DNA of 64,000 nt from the NCBI RefSeq assembly GCF_900115555.1, contig NZ_FOWX01000009.1, positions 62,001-126,000 on the forward strand. Reading direction: 5' to 3'. This document shows, one piece after another, positions 37,956 to 47,944 of the stretch. The notes beneath the pieces were generated by a model. The model made no database searches and was not told where the DNA came from. It saw nothing but the letters and a program-made list of their open reading frames with translations. Within the stretch, counting starts at the first letter, position 1, and the number at the start of each line of letters is the position of its first letter. The position numbers and the translations under genes are program-made. The DNA is from Pseudomonas borbori. GTDB taxonomy: Bacteria; Pseudomonadota; Gammaproteobacteria; Pseudomonadales; Pseudomonadaceae.

Positions 37956-40900
37956 ATGTCGACTGAAGTGGCCGAGGTCCGTACGAAACGGGCACCGAAG
38001 AGCCGCTGGCCACTCATTAACGTCAACCAGAAAATGGTGATCAATTTTCTGGTGATATTGCTGGTCGCCGTCGCCAACGTGACCGTGGTGCAAACGATGC
38101 TGCGCGACCTCAATGGGGTGGCGGAGACGGTTGGCCAGGCCGGCAAGTTACGCGTGTTGAGTCAGCAAATAGCCTTCGAGACCAGCCTGGTACTACGCCT
38201 GGAAGGGCACAGGACAGAACAGGTCGTCGCCACCGTGGACGCCTTCGAAATGCATTTGAGTGGTCTGGAGCGGGGTGACAACGTATTCGGCCATAACGCC
38301 ATGACCTTATCGACACAGATAACCCCGCTGGTGGCGTCGATCCGGCCGAAGTGGCACTCCTATCGCAGTCACATCGAATTCCTTCTCGAAATGCGCACCC
38401 CCGCTGAGGAGGTGACCGCCGAGTTGGGGCGCATCCACGCCGAGGCGGGGCAACTGCTGGGAATTGCAGAGGCGATTGTTCAGGCGTTGACCGTTGAGGC
38501 GCAGCAAGCACAAGAGCGCGGTCTGCAGAAAGTCTATGCGCTGTTGGTGGTGGATCTATTGGTGCTGTTTGGCATTTTCCTGCTTGCCCGCAAGCAGATT
38601 GTCCACCCACTGCGCGACTTGGCCCGGTACAGCCGGATGCTCGGTGCGGGGGATTACAGCGTGCGCTCGAGTTTTCGCGGCACTGACGAAATAGGTGAGT
38701 TGGCCGCCGCCTTCAATTTTGGTGCGCGGCAGATCGAAGAGTTGATTACCAGCATCGACCTCGATCGGCAACGATTACGGCGGGCAGAGTCCATCTTCCG
38801 GGGCCTTGCGGAAAACTCGGTGGTGGGGGTGTACATCGTCCAGGACCACAGGTTCCATTATGTCAATCTGAAAATGGCGGAAATGTTTTCCTATGCGCAG
38901 AGCGAGATGATTGCGGCGCTGGATGTGTCCGACATTGTCAGCGAGGCCGACCGCGATCGGGTTAATGCCACTATTCAGCAACGCCTGCTCGGCGAAACCC
39001 GCGCGGTTAACTACGAAATGCAAGGCCGGAAAAAGGATGGCTCAACATTTGATGTAGAAGTGTTTGGCTCGAAGATGGACGTCGACGGCAAGACCGCCAC
39101 GATCGGCATCATGCTCGACATTACCGAGCGCAAGCGGGACGAGCGCGCGTTGAAGGTGTTAAGCGCTTGCAATCAGGCGCTGATTCGCGCCACCGAGGAG
39201 TCTGCGCTGCTTACCGAAATTTGCGGCATTGTGCAGCAGCTGAGTGGGCATCCCTTTGTCTGGGTCGGTTATGCGGAGGACGAGACGAGCAAGCTGGTGC
39301 AGCCGGCGGCCAAAAGGGAGGCGGTGGACGGGGCGCTGCCCTTCACGGCCGGCGAGTTGAGTTGGGATGATTCGGCGCGTGGCAGTGGCGTTACCGGAAC
39401 CGCCATCAGAACGGGGCGCACCGCCGTCGTAAAATATGTGCAGGGCAATATGCAGTACCCGCCGTGGCGTGATTTTTTGATCGAGCATGGCATCCAGTCG
39501 GGCATGGCGTTGCCACTCATAGCAGAGCGTAAAGTTATTGGTGCGCTGACCATCTATGCGCAGGACGCCGCGGCCTTTACCGCCAGTGAAATCAGGATAG
39601 TGGAGGAGCTGGCCGGCAGTCTGGCTTACGGCATTACCGCGTTGCGGGCTAATTGCGCACGCCAGCACTATGCGCAACAACTCATGCATCAGGCCAATCA
39701 TGACGTGCTGACCGGCTTGGCCAACAGAAGTTTGCTGAGTGACCGTATCAAGCAGGCGATCGCCTCGGCAGAGCGTAGCGGGCGAGTGGCCGCCTTGTTG
39801 TTGCTCGACCTCGACTGCTTCAAAGTGATTAACGACAGCCTGGGCCACCCGGTCGGTGATGCACTGTTGCAGGCAGTCGCCGAGCGGCTATGTGCCCTGG
39901 TGCGCAAAGCCGACACGGTGGCGCGTTTGGGCGGCGACGAGTTTGTCATCGTACTTCCCGGTCTGCTGAAAGTGGCGGATGCCAGTCTTGTCGCGGGCAA
40001 GGTGCTGAGTGCGCTTGCCCAGCCCTTTGTGATCGACCAGCAGGAGTTACATATCGGGGTCAGCATCGGCATCAGCCTCTATCCTCAGGACGGTACGCAC
40101 GAGGAGGTGTTGCTTAAAAATGTCGACCTGGCCATGTACCGGGCCAAGTTTGAAGGGCGCAACAAGTTCCACTTCTATACGGAAGAATTAAATATCCATG
40201 GCCGGGAACGGCTGGCGCTGGCGTCCGACCTGCGTGGCGCTCTGGAGCGTGATGAACTGCGGCTGCATTACCAGCCGCAAGTGGATCTGCGCAGTGGTGA
40301 GGTCGTGGGCGTCGAGGCCCTGTTGCGCTGGCAACACCCCGCGCGGGGGATGCTTTCACCCGTGCAGTTCATTCCCATCGCCGAGGAGACCGGGCTCATT
40401 ATTCCGATTGGTGCCTGGGTGATTAAGGCCGCCTGCGCCCAACAGCGGGCCTGGCGGGAGGCAGGATTACCCCCGGTCAGGGTCGCGGTGAATATCTCCG
40501 CGCATCAGTTCCGTCGCCACGATCTGCTCGCCGTTGTGGCAGAGGCGTTGCGGGAAACCGCTATGGAAGCCCGTTATCTGGAGTTGGAACTCACCGAAAC
40601 CGCGATCATGCAGGAGCCGGAAAAGGCCATCCCCGTTCTGTTGGAATTAAAGGCGCTGGGTTTGCATCTCGCGCTGGATGATTTCGGCATGGGTTATTCC
40701 TCGCTCAACTACCTGCGCCAGTTTCCGCTGGATAATTTGAAAATCGATCGATCGTTTGTCAGCGATCTGACGTCGGGCACGCACGGTGTGAGCATTGTCA
40801 AAACCATTATTTCATTGGCCCACAGTCTTGATTTAAAAGTCATTGCCGAAGGCGTGGAGAGCATGGCGCAGTTGGATCTGTTGAATACCTACGGCTGCGA

Positions 40901-41045
40901 CGAGGTGCAGGGTTTCTATTTCAGCAAGCCGGTAGCGGCCGATGAGCTGGCGTGCTTGCTTGGTAAGTGGCGCGTATTTGAAGTCGGACCGGCGGGGAAC
41001 GACTCAATAACTAGAAAAAATGGAGCGGCACATGAGGGCACTTAA
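37956..41045 (+). CDS. membrane PilJ/NarX-like sensor GGDEF-EAL protein
   Basis: A 1029-residue inner-membrane cyclic di-GMP enzyme. Domains in order: TM1 (28-49); a periplasmic PilJ/NarX-type domain (50-190) with [19 protein letters not shown] resembling the nitrate-binding P-box; TM2 (192-212); HAMP (about 213-265); PAS (275-395); GAF (400-560); GGDEF (659-663) with an intact RxxD inhibitory site R650-D653; and EAL (787-789) with DDFGMGYSS. Both catalytic motifs are complete. The ATG at 37956 follows GGAGGGGG. GC and codon use look lower than in neighbouring core genes, suggesting acquisition. A chemoreceptor gene overlaps its end. The ligand is unknown. Confidence 0.9.
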   Translation: MSTEVAEVRTKRAPKSRWPLINVNQKMVINFLVILLVAVANVTVVQTMLRDLNGVAETVGQAGKLRVLSQQIAFETSLVLRLEGHRTEQVVATVDAFEMHLSGLERGDNVFGHNAMTLSTQITPLVASIRPKWHSYRSHIEFLLEMRTPAEEVTAELGRIHAEAGQLLGIAEAIVQALTVEAQQAQERGLQKVYALLVVDLLVLFGIFLLARKQIVHPLRDLARYSRMLGAGDYSVRSSFRGTDEIGELAAAFNFGARQIEELITSIDLDRQRLRRAESIFRGLAENSVVGVYIVQDHRFHYVNLKMAEMFSYAQSEMIAALDVSDIVSEADRDRVNATIQQRLLGETRAVNYEMQGRKKDGSTFDVEVFGSKMDVDGKTATIGIMLDITERKRDERALKVLSACNQALIRATEESALLTEICGIVQQLSGHPFVWVGYAEDETSKLVQPAAKREAVDGALPFTAGELSWDDSARGSGVTGTAIRTGRTAVVKYVQGNMQYPPWRDFLIEHGIQSGMALPLIAERKVIGALTIYAQDAAAFTASEIRIVEELAGSLAYGITALRANCARQHYAQQLMHQANHDVLTGLANRSLLSDRIKQAIASAERSGRVAALLLLDLDCFKVINDSLGHPVGDALLQAVAERLCALVRKADTVARLGGDEFVIVLPGLLKVADASLVAGKVLSALAQPFVIDQQELHIGVSIGISLYPQDGTHEEVLLKNVDLAMYRAKFEGRNKFHFYTEELNIHGRERLALASDLRGALERDELRLHYQPQVDLRSGEVVGVEALLRWQHPARGMLSPVQFIPIAEETGLIIPIGAWVIKAACAQQRAWREAGLPPVRVAVNISAHQFRRHDLLAVVAEALRETAMEARYLELELTETAIMQEPEKAIPVLLELKALGLHLALDDFGMGYSSLNYLRQFPLDNLKIDRSFVSDLTSGTHGVSIVKTIISLAHSLDLKVIAEGVESMAQLDLLNTYGCDEVQGFYFSKPVAADELACLLGKWRVFEVGPAGNDSITRKNGAAHEGT

Positions 41046-42687
41046 TAACCTCAGCATCAAGACTCGTCTTATTGCCTTGATCAGTCTCTTGGCGCTGTTG
41101 ATGGTGGTGATGGGCGTGCTGGGACTCAAGGGCATGTCCAACTCCAATACGTCACTCAATGCCGTCTACCGTGATCAACTGGTTTCCACGGGCAGGATTG
41201 GTCAGATCATGAGTTTGCTGCGCGATAACCGTATCCAGGTGCTCCTCGCCCTGCAGCATGATCCGCGCAGTGGCTATAAGTCGCTGCATCAGCACCCGGT
41301 CGACCTGCATGTCGATATGATCGACGCCAATATCGAGAAAATCAGCGCTATCTGGCAAGCCTATATGGCCGACTCCAGAGGCAGTGAGGAGCAAGGGCTG
41401 GCACAGGACTTCGCCAGCAAGCGTGCGATCTTCGTCAGCGATGGTCTGCGCGCGGCCATTGCGGCTGTCACCGGCGGCCAGTTTGAGACAGCCGGCAACC
41501 TCACATTGAACCGCCTCGAGTCGACCTTCTCCGCGGCGGCCGCCTCTGCGGAGGCGCTTCTGCAGCTGCAACTGGATTTGGCCAAGGCGGAGTTTACCGC
41601 GGCTGAAAGCGAGTACCGCCTGATCCGCAATAGCATGCTTGTCCTGCTTGCTCTGGCCATCGGCCTCGGTATCGCCCTGGCCTGGGGCATCATTGCCGCC
41701 ATCGGCAGCGCCGTTGCCGAACTCGAGCGGGTCAGCGGGCAGATGGCCGAGGGCGATCTTACTGTTCGGGCGAACTACCAGGGCAACGACGAACTGGGCC
41801 GAATTGCGCATGCCTTCAACCGTATGCGCGAACGTTTTCACGGCATGCTGCTGCAGCTTTCCAGCGCCACCACTCAGCTGGCAGCCGCAGCGGAGGAGAC
41901 TTCCACGGTGAACCAGCAAGCCGGCGTGGGTATTCGTCAGCAACAATCCGAGATCGAGCAGGTGGCAACGGCCATGCATGAGATGGCGGCCACCGTTCAG
42001 GAGGTGGCGCGCAGCGCTGCCGGGGCTGCCCAGGCGGCACAACAGGCGGATCTGGAAGCCGCAGATGGGCGGCAGGAGGTCAGTCGAACCATCGATGCCA
42101 TCGATCTCCTCGCCGCTGAGGTGGAGCAAGCGGCGTCTGTCATTCTGCAGTTGGAGCAAGACACCGACAAGATAGGTGGCGTGCTGGAGGTGATCCGCGG
42201 TATTGCCGAGCAGATCAATCTGTTGGCCCTCAACGCCGCCATCGAGGCCGCGCGCGCGGGAGAGCAGGGCCGTGGTTTTGCCGTGGTGGCTGACGAGGTG
42301 CGTACCCTGGCTTCGCGTACGCAGCAATCGACCAGCGAAATCCAGGAGATGATCGAACATCTACAAATGGGTTCCGCCAATGCGGTGAAGGTCATGGGCG
42401 CTAGCCGCAATCGGGCCCAGGAGGGGGTAACACAGGTGGCTCGAGCCGGCACCACCCTGGACTCCATCACCCGCGCCGTTGCTACCATCAGCGACATGAA
42501 CGGTCAGATCGCCTCCGCCGCCGAGGAGCAGAGCTCGGTTGCCGAGGAAATCAACCGGAATGTCGTCACCGTCAGCCTGGTCGCCGAACAGACCAGCGAG
42601 GGGGCACAGCACACCGCGGCCACCAGCGAAGAACTGGCACGTTTGGCCGAGCAATTACAGGCATTGGTTGGCCAGTTCCGTATTTGA
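41032..42687 (+). CDS. methyl-accepting chemotaxis protein (4-helix-bundle sensor)
   Basis: A 551-residue chemoreceptor. TM1 at about 12-33, a four-helix-bundle periplasmic sensor (about 35-195), TM2 near 198-222, HAMP, then the long signalling coiled coil whose hairpin tip is [20 protein letters not shown] followed by [15 protein letters not shown]. There is no C-terminal CheR-binding pentapeptide. GGAG six bases upstream favours the ATG at 41032 over one 12 bp earlier. It overlaps the GGDEF-EAL gene by 14 bp, so the two are translationally coupled and probably share a signal. Confidence 0.92.
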   Translation: MRALNNLSIKTRLIALISLLALLMVVMGVLGLKGMSNSNTSLNAVYRDQLVSTGRIGQIMSLLRDNRIQVLLALQHDPRSGYKSLHQHPVDLHVDMIDANIEKISAIWQAYMADSRGSEEQGLAQDFASKRAIFVSDGLRAAIAAVTGGQFETAGNLTLNRLESTFSAAAASAEALLQLQLDLAKAEFTAAESEYRLIRNSMLVLLALAIGLGIALAWGIIAAIGSAVAELERVSGQMAEGDLTVRANYQGNDELGRIAHAFNRMRERFHGMLLQLSSATTQLAAAAEETSTVNQQAGVGIRQQQSEIEQVATAMHEMAATVQEVARSAAGAAQAAQQADLEAADGRQEVSRTIDAIDLLAAEVEQAASVILQLEQDTDKIGGVLEVIRGIAEQINLLALNAAIEAARAGEQGRGFAVVADEVRTLASRTQQSTSEIQEMIEHLQMGSANAVKVMGASRNRAQEGVTQVARAGTTLDSITRAVATISDMNGQIASAAEEQSSVAEEINRNVVTVSLVAEQTSEGAQHTAATSEELARLAEQLQALVGQFRI

Positions 42688-42838
42688 GGACGGGACAGCG
42701 ACGCGGACCCGCCGAGTCGCTGGCGATGGCCCAAGCCAAGGCCGGGAATAACGCTCGCGCCGGCGTTCGATTCGTTCACGACCGCTGCAGGACGCCGTCG
42801 TTGTCCAGACGTCAGCGTCATGCGCCCAAGCTCCGGAC

Positions 42839-44944
42839 TCAGAAGCGGTAATTGAGACCCACGCCGAGGCTGCGGCCATTGCCGGAGAGGAAGGTCGGCT
42901 GGCTGGCGTTGGCGCGGTTGCGGATCACGAAACTGCTGGCGTAGACCTCGTCGCTGAGGTTCTCACCCTGCAGATAGAGGCTCAGCTGCTCATCGACCCG
43001 GTAATCGACCTTGAAGCCCCACAGGGCGTAGGCGTCCTGATAGTTGTCGGCCGTGTTGGCATGGTCGGTCGGCGTGTCCCGGGGGATCCAGCGCAGGTTG
43101 GGGCCGGCGCTCCAGGCGCCGCTGCGGTAGAGCAGTTCGCCGCCGAGCACCTGCAGCGGCACGCCGGCGATGCGGTTGCCGGCGAACTCGCCGCCGCGGA
43201 AGCGGAAATCGCTCAGGGTCCAGGCCAGACGATAGGCGAACTCGCCGGGCGCGGCCGCCAGGCTCAGCCCCGGCAGGGTGCCGTTGAGGCCGAGCTCGAT
43301 GCCCTGGTGGCGGGTGCGGTTGGCGTAGTTGTAGGTGCCCACCTTGACCCCCAGGCTGTCGCTGGTGGAGATCAGCTCATCGTCGACCTCGCTGCGGTAC
43401 AGCGCCAGGCTCCAGGCGCTGGCGCCGATGCGGCCCTGGCCACCGAGCTCGACGGTGCTGGCGCGCTGTACATCGAGCTGCACCAGTTCGGCGCGGGCCA
43501 TGGCCGGATTGGCCGGCGATACCGTGCCGCTGACGATTTCCCAGAAGGTCGGCGCCTCGTGGCTGCGGCTGATATTGGCGTACCAGCGCTGGTCCGGGGT
43601 CGGCGTCCAGTTCAGCCCGAGCTTGGGGGTGAAGTAGTTCCAGTCCTGATCCAGTCGGGGACCCGCATTGGCCGAGCGCGCATCGCGGCGCACGTCGCTC
43701 CACTTGGTCTCGGCGACCAGGGTCCAGGCGCTCGCCAGGTGCCAGTCGAGCCCGGCGAGCAGGTCGAAGTTCTCCGCAACCAGGTCGAAATCGCCGTAGC
43801 GCTGCAGGCGCCGGCCATCCTGCGGGCTGTTGGCGTACAGCTCGCGGGCCATGTCGCTGTGCGACCAGCCGAGGCCCAGGCGGTAGTCCAGCGCCTGCCA
43901 GTTGCCGTCGAGTTGCCACTGTGCGCCCAGGGTATCGCTGGCAGTCAGGGTGTGGCTGAGCGGGTCGGTGAAGTCGTCGTCGGTGTGCTGGGCGTAGACG
44001 CCGAGCTCCTGGCGCAGGCGTTCACCGCTCCATTGCGTGCGGTTGGCAATGCGCAGCTGCTGGGTGTCGCGGTGCGGGTTGCGCCGGTAGATGTTGAGCA
44101 GGCGGTCCTGCGGCGTGTTGCCGTCGCCCAGGACGCTGCGCGGATCGTCCTCCATGCGTGCCTTGGGGATGACGTTGGGGATCTCGAAGGTCAGGTCGCT
44201 CCAGGACAGGTAGCTGCGGTTCTCGATGCCATCGGCCAGGCGCAGGCCGAAGTTGCTCTGCACGATGCTGCGATGCGAGGCGGAGTGGTGGCGGTAGCCA
44301 TCGTATTGATCCTGGCTGACGCTGACCCGCCCATCCAGGTCGCCCTGCTGCATGCCGGCCGCGGCCTGCAGGCCATAACGGCCGAAGCTGCCGGCGTCCA
44401 GGCGCAGGCGGGCGCTTTCGTCGGCGCCGGTCAGCGACTGCAGGTCCAGCTCGCCGCCCAGGGTGGTGGCGCCGGGGCTGGTCGCGTTGGCGCCGCGGCG
44501 GGTACTGATCAGGGCGCTGTTGCGCGGCTCCAGCAGGCCGATGACGAAGGAGCCGTCGGCCTCGTTGAGCGGCAGGCCGTCCTGCAGCAACAGCACGCCA
44601 CGGTTGACCGGGTTGCTCTGGATGCCCGAACCGCGGATGTTCAGGCGCGGCTGGTCGGTGGCGCCGAAGAAGTCCTGGATGACGATGCCCGGCTGGTAGT
44701 CCAGCGCATCGCGCAGGGTGGCCAGGCGGGTTTCCCGCTGCGGCTCGGCCAGGTTGGTGGCGCCCGGCACTCGCGCCAGACGCCGCTGCTCCCGTTCGAG
44801 CGAGGCGCCGAGCGGCGCCGTCTGACGCTGGCCGCTGACGGTCAGGGCATCCAGCACCGTGACATCGGCGGCCAGGGCAAGGCACGGCAGCGCCATGGAC
44901 AAGGCCAGGCTGAGCGCGGTTCTGGGCAGAGCGGGATGGGACAT
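42839..44944 (-). CDS. TonB-dependent outer-membrane receptor
   Basis: A 701-residue TonB-dependent receptor. A signal peptide covers about 1-25 (LSLALSMALPCLALA), and DVTVLDALTVSGQR is the TonB box region. The plug domain shows RDALDYQPGIVIQDFFGATD and RLNIRGSGIQSNPVNRGV, and the barrel ends in an aromatic residue (SLGVGLNYRF). It resembles catechol or ferric-type receptors of the FecA/IrgA group, but the substrate cannot be told. It is the last gene of an operon that begins with a periplasmic binding protein, 31 bp after the CopD-like gene, so the receptor should feed that ABC transporter. The 42688-42838 gap before it shows nothing. Confidence 0.9.
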   Translation of the reverse strand: MSHPALPRTALSLALSMALPCLALAADVTVLDALTVSGQRQTAPLGASLEREQRRLARVPGATNLAEPQRETRLATLRDALDYQPGIVIQDFFGATDQPRLNIRGSGIQSNPVNRGVLLLQDGLPLNEADGSFVIGLLEPRNSALISTRRGANATSPGATTLGGELDLQSLTGADESARLRLDAGSFGRYGLQAAAGMQQGDLDGRVSVSQDQYDGYRHHSASHRSIVQSNFGLRLADGIENRSYLSWSDLTFEIPNVIPKARMEDDPRSVLGDGNTPQDRLLNIYRRNPHRDTQQLRIANRTQWSGERLRQELGVYAQHTDDDFTDPLSHTLTASDTLGAQWQLDGNWQALDYRLGLGWSHSDMARELYANSPQDGRRLQRYGDFDLVAENFDLLAGLDWHLASAWTLVAETKWSDVRRDARSANAGPRLDQDWNYFTPKLGLNWTPTPDQRWYANISRSHEAPTFWEIVSGTVSPANPAMARAELVQLDVQRASTVELGGQGRIGASAWSLALYRSEVDDELISTSDSLGVKVGTYNYANRTRHQGIELGLNGTLPGLSLAAAPGEFAYRLAWTLSDFRFRGGEFAGNRIAGVPLQVLGGELLYRSGAWSAGPNLRWIPRDTPTDHANTADNYQDAYALWGFKVDYRVDEQLSLYLQGENLSDEVYASSFVIRNRANASQPTFLSGNGRSLGVGLNYRF

Positions 44945-44975
44945 GGGGGACTCCAGAAGGTGACGGAAAGGGAAA

Positions 44976-45419
44976 TCACCAGCTCAGGTAGAACATGCCC
45001 TTGGCCAGCAGGACGATGCCGACCATGTGGCTGAACACGCTGAGGTGGATGCGGCGGAAGTAGCGCGAATTCATGCGCCCGCTCCACAGCAGGAACTTGG
45101 CGCCGAAGAAGTGCCCGAGCACGCTGGTGGCGAGGACGATCTTCAGGGTCAACAGGGTGGCGAAGGACGACTCCAGCGGCGCGCTCAACGCCGGCCAGTA
45201 GCGCAGCCAGACCATGCCCAGGCCGGCGCAGAACAGCACCAGCAGGACCCAGGGCATCAGCCGTCGGGCGCGCCGGCCGATGCCCTGCTCGACCAGCCGC
45301 ATCAGCTCGGCCGGCACGTGCTTGCGCACGCTTTCCAGAATCAGCACCTCGAAGAACACCGTGCCGATGAACATCAGTGCGGCGAACAGGTGCAGGGTGT
45401 GCAGGATCGGATAACTCAT
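44976..45419 (-). CDS. CopD-like four-helix membrane protein
   Basis: A 147-residue integral membrane protein with four predicted helices (about 3-25, 52-73, 84-105, 125-145). Histidines sit at helix ends (H7 and H10 in LHTLHLFAALMF; HFFGAKF; RIHLSVFSHMV), a pattern like the CopD and cytochrome b561-type superfamily, where they bind heme or copper. Its start overlaps the ATPase stop by 4 bp (ATGA). A metal or heme handling step linked to the uptake system is inference. Confidence 0.75.
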   Translation of the reverse strand: MSYPILHTLHLFAALMFIGTVFFEVLILESVRKHVPAELMRLVEQGIGRRARRLMPWVLLVLFCAGLGMVWLRYWPALSAPLESSFATLLTLKIVLATSVLGHFFGAKFLLWSGRMNSRYFRRIHLSVFSHMVGIVLLAKGMFYLSW

Positions 45420-46117
45420 GACGGGCTCGACTCCAGGTTCATCAGGACGCTTTGCAGGCTGTTGGCGGTAGCGCGGCGCGCCTCGGCATCGCCGGGCGCG
45501 GCGATGCCGAAGCAGCGCCCCCGGCCGCTGTCGAGGAGCACGCAGCGATCCACCAGTTCGATCAGTTCGTGGGGGTGATGGCTGACGCACAGCAGCGTCG
45601 CACCGGTGTGTTCCAGGCCCTCGCGGCACAATTGGGTCAGCGCGCCGCGCAACGCCGGGTCGAGGGCGCTGAACGGCTCGTCGAGAAGCAGCAGATCCGG
45701 CTGCACGGCGAAGGCCCGGGCCAGCGCCACGCGCTGCGCCATGCCGCCCGACAGCTGGCCCGGCCAGGCCTGGGCGTACTGCTCCAGGCCGACCCGCTGC
45801 AGCCAGTCGAGGGCCAAGCGACGCGCCGCCGCGGCGCCGTGACCGATCGCGCGCAGAGGGATCTCCAGGTTCTCGCCGACCCGGCACCAGGGCAGCAGGC
45901 GCGGTTCCTGGAACACCAGCACGGCATGGCGGAAGTCGCTGCGGCACTGCCCGCCCTGGGCCGGCAGCAGCCCGGCGATCAGCTTCAGCAGGCTGCTCTT
46001 GCCGGCGCCGCTGGGGCCGAGGATGCCGACCCGCTCGCCGGCCTCCAGGCGCAGGTCGAAACCGTCCAGCACCGGCCGGCCGCCCAGTTGCAGCTGCACG
46101 TCGCGATAATCAAGCAT
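45416..46117 (-). CDS. ABC transporter ATPase (SsuB/TauB-like)
   Basis: A 233-residue ATP-binding cassette subunit. Walker A is GPSGAGKSS (35-43), the Q-loop VFQEPRLLPW, the signature LSGGMAQRVALARA, and Walker B LLLLDEPFSALD with the switch histidine in VSHHPHE. The closest functional group is the nitrate/taurine/sulfonate importer ATPases. It overlaps the permease by 8 bp and the CopD-like gene by 4 bp. Confidence 0.9.
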   Translation of the reverse strand: MLDYRDVQLQLGGRPVLDGFDLRLEAGERVGILGPSGAGKSSLLKLIAGLLPAQGGQCRSDFRHAVLVFQEPRLLPWCRVGENLEIPLRAIGHGAAAARRLALDWLQRVGLEQYAQAWPGQLSGGMAQRVALARAFAVQPDLLLLDEPFSALDPALRGALTQLCREGLEHTGATLLCVSHHPHELIELVDRCVLLDSGRGRCFGIAAPGDAEARRATANSLQSVLMNLESSPS

Positions 46118-46883
46118 GGGCCGCCACCTGCCAGCGGCTCAGGTAACGCTGCAAGGGCTGCAGCAGGCTGAACTCCAGCCCGGCCACCAGCAGCAGGAGC
46201 AGCAGAGTCCAGGCGTACAGCCCGGCGCTGTCGAAGGTGCTGCGGGCGTTGGCCAGGGCGAAGCCGGCGCCGCTGTCGGCGCCCAGCACCTCGGCCATCA
46301 CCACCAGGCGCACCCCGCCGCAGGCGGCGATCAACAGGGCCGCGGTCAGGGGCGCGGCCAGCGCCGGCACATACAGATAGCGCAGCCGCTGCCAGGGGCC
46401 GAGACGATAGACATGGGCCATCTCGATCAACCCCCGGTCCACCAGCAGCATGCCCTTGACCGTGTTCACGTACATCCCCGGCGCCAGCATCAGCACGCTG
46501 ATGAACACCACCATCGCCGAGCCCAGGCCGAACCAGAGCATCGCCAGCACCACCACGACCACCGGCGGGATCGCCATCAGCAGCCAGCGCAACGGCTCCA
46601 GCAGGCCGCGCAGACGCGCATCCAGACCGGCCAGCACGCCGAGGCAGGAACCCAGGGTGCAGCCCAGGCCGACGCCCAGGCCGATGCGCCCCAGAGTGAC
46701 CAGCCCATGCTGGTGAAATTCCTCGCTGCCAAGCAGTTGCACCAGCGCCTGCAGGGTCTGCCAGGGCGTGGCCATCAGCAGCGAACCGAGGCGTTGCGCG
46801 GCGATCTGCCAGGCGAGCAGCAATAGCAGCACGCCGAGTGCCGCCCAGTAGCGCGAGGTGGGACCTTGGATCTGCAGTTTCAT
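46110..46883 (-). CDS. ABC transporter permease (NitT/TauT family)
   Basis: A 257-residue inner-membrane permease with about six helices. The coupling EAA-like loop is GLIEMAHVYRLGPWQRLRYL followed by YVPALAAPLTAALL, typical of the SsuC/TauC family. The start MKLQIQGPTSRYW overlaps the binding-protein stop by 4 bp. It would pass the substrate from the periplasmic binding protein inward. Substrate unknown. Confidence 0.9.
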   Translation of the reverse strand: MKLQIQGPTSRYWAALGVLLLLLAWQIAAQRLGSLLMATPWQTLQALVQLLGSEEFHQHGLVTLGRIGLGVGLGCTLGSCLGVLAGLDARLRGLLEPLRWLLMAIPPVVVVVLAMLWFGLGSAMVVFISVLMLAPGMYVNTVKGMLLVDRGLIEMAHVYRLGPWQRLRYLYVPALAAPLTAALLIAACGGVRLVVMAEVLGADSGAGFALANARSTFDSAGLYAWTLLLLLLVAGLEFSLLQPLQRYLSRWQVAAHA

Positions 46884-47896
46884 GGCCCGTAGAACTCCAC
46901 CTCGGGCAGGCGGCCGCCGATGGCCTGCGGGTTGTGCTCGCCGAGCAAGCGATAGAGGGCTTCCAGCTGCGCCCGCACTGCATGGGCCGGACGGCTGTCC
47001 AGGCGGGTGGCGCGGATCGAGGCGTCGATGGCGGCTACCGGCAGGTGCGGCAAATGCCGATGCACCAGTTCGGCGCAGGCCCGCGGATCGTCCGCGCACC
47101 AGCGCGCCGAATGGGCATAGGCACGCTCCACCGCCCGGCTCAGTTCGCGCTTGCGCGCGGCACTGGCGCTGGCCATCAGGCCCGCCTGGGGCAGTTCGGG
47201 CTGCCCGGGAAACGCCTGGTCCCAGGCCGCCTCCAGGCTCTGCGCGCGGTACAGCGGCGCGCCGCCCTGCTGCTGATTGCGCCACAGCAGCAGCGACACC
47301 GCCGGCTCGACCAGCAGCACGTTATCGACCTGCCCGGCCAGCAGCAGCGCCTGCGCATCCTGGCTGTCGCGCACATGGCGCAGGCGCAGGTCGCGACCGG
47401 CCTGCAGGCCATGGGCGCGCAGCAGCTCGTTGACCAGCAGTGCCGGCAGGTCGCGCTGATAGGGCAGCAGCAATTCCTTGCCGGCCAGGTCGGCGAAGCC
47501 CTTGACCTGCGGGTCGCGGCTGACCAGCCAGAGGATGCCCCACACCGAAATGCTCAACAGGCGCACCGGCTGGCCGCGGTTGGCCAGCAGCGCCGGCAGG
47601 TTGCTCGGCGCCGCGGTGAAATCGATCGCCTCGTTGGCCAGCAGCACGCGCAGCTGATCCGGGTTCTGCCAGAGGCGGAATTCGACGCGCTCGGCATGTT
47701 CAGCCAGCGCCCCGCTGTCGAGCATGTGCAGCAAGGGGAAGCTCACCACGGCGGCGGGACCGGCCAGGCGCACGACTTCTTCGCGCGGCGGTGCGGCGTT
47801 GCCGTGCAGGCTGAGGGACAGGAGCATCAGCCCGGTCGCGCTGAGGCTCAGGCGGCGAATGCAGTTGATACTAATGCGAACTAGACTTATCTTCAT
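46880..47896 (-). CDS. ABC transporter periplasmic substrate-binding protein (NMT1/SsuA-like)
   Basis: A 338-residue binding protein. A long signal peptide covers about 1-34 (SLSATGLMLLSLSLHGNA). The body has NMT1/SsuA-type features: LRVLLANEAIDFTAAPSN and GKELLLPYQRDLPALLVNEL, then AGQVDNVLLVEPAVSLLLW. Related proteins bind sulfonates, nitrate, pyrimidines or aromatic acids; some bind metal chelates. It is the first gene of the operon. Its start codon is only 34 bp from the divergent regulator start, so their promoters overlap. Confidence 0.87.
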   Translation of the reverse strand: MKISLVRISINCIRRLSLSATGLMLLSLSLHGNAAPPREEVVRLAGPAAVVSFPLLHMLDSGALAEHAERVEFRLWQNPDQLRVLLANEAIDFTAAPSNLPALLANRGQPVRLLSISVWGILWLVSRDPQVKGFADLAGKELLLPYQRDLPALLVNELLRAHGLQAGRDLRLRHVRDSQDAQALLLAGQVDNVLLVEPAVSLLLWRNQQQGGAPLYRAQSLEAAWDQAFPGQPELPQAGLMASASAARKRELSRAVERAYAHSARWCADDPRACAELVHRHLPHLPVAAIDASIRATRLDSRPAHAVRAQLEALYRLLGEHNPQAIGGRLPEVEFYGP

Positions 47897-47930
47897 TTGC
47901 AGATATTCGCAGCCGTCACGGGATTCGCAC

Positions 47931-47944
47931 ATGACAAATATCAA
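47931..47944 (+). promoter_or_regulatory. Fnr/Dnr-like half-site over the regulator start
   Basis: ATGAC-AAAT-ATCAA matches TTGAT-N4-ATCAA at eight of ten bases and begins with the start codon of the regulator gene. A second, weaker TTGAT-ACTA-ATGCG (47865-47878) lies within the binding-protein gene. Either could allow autoregulation and control of the divergent operon. Confidence 0.35.
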
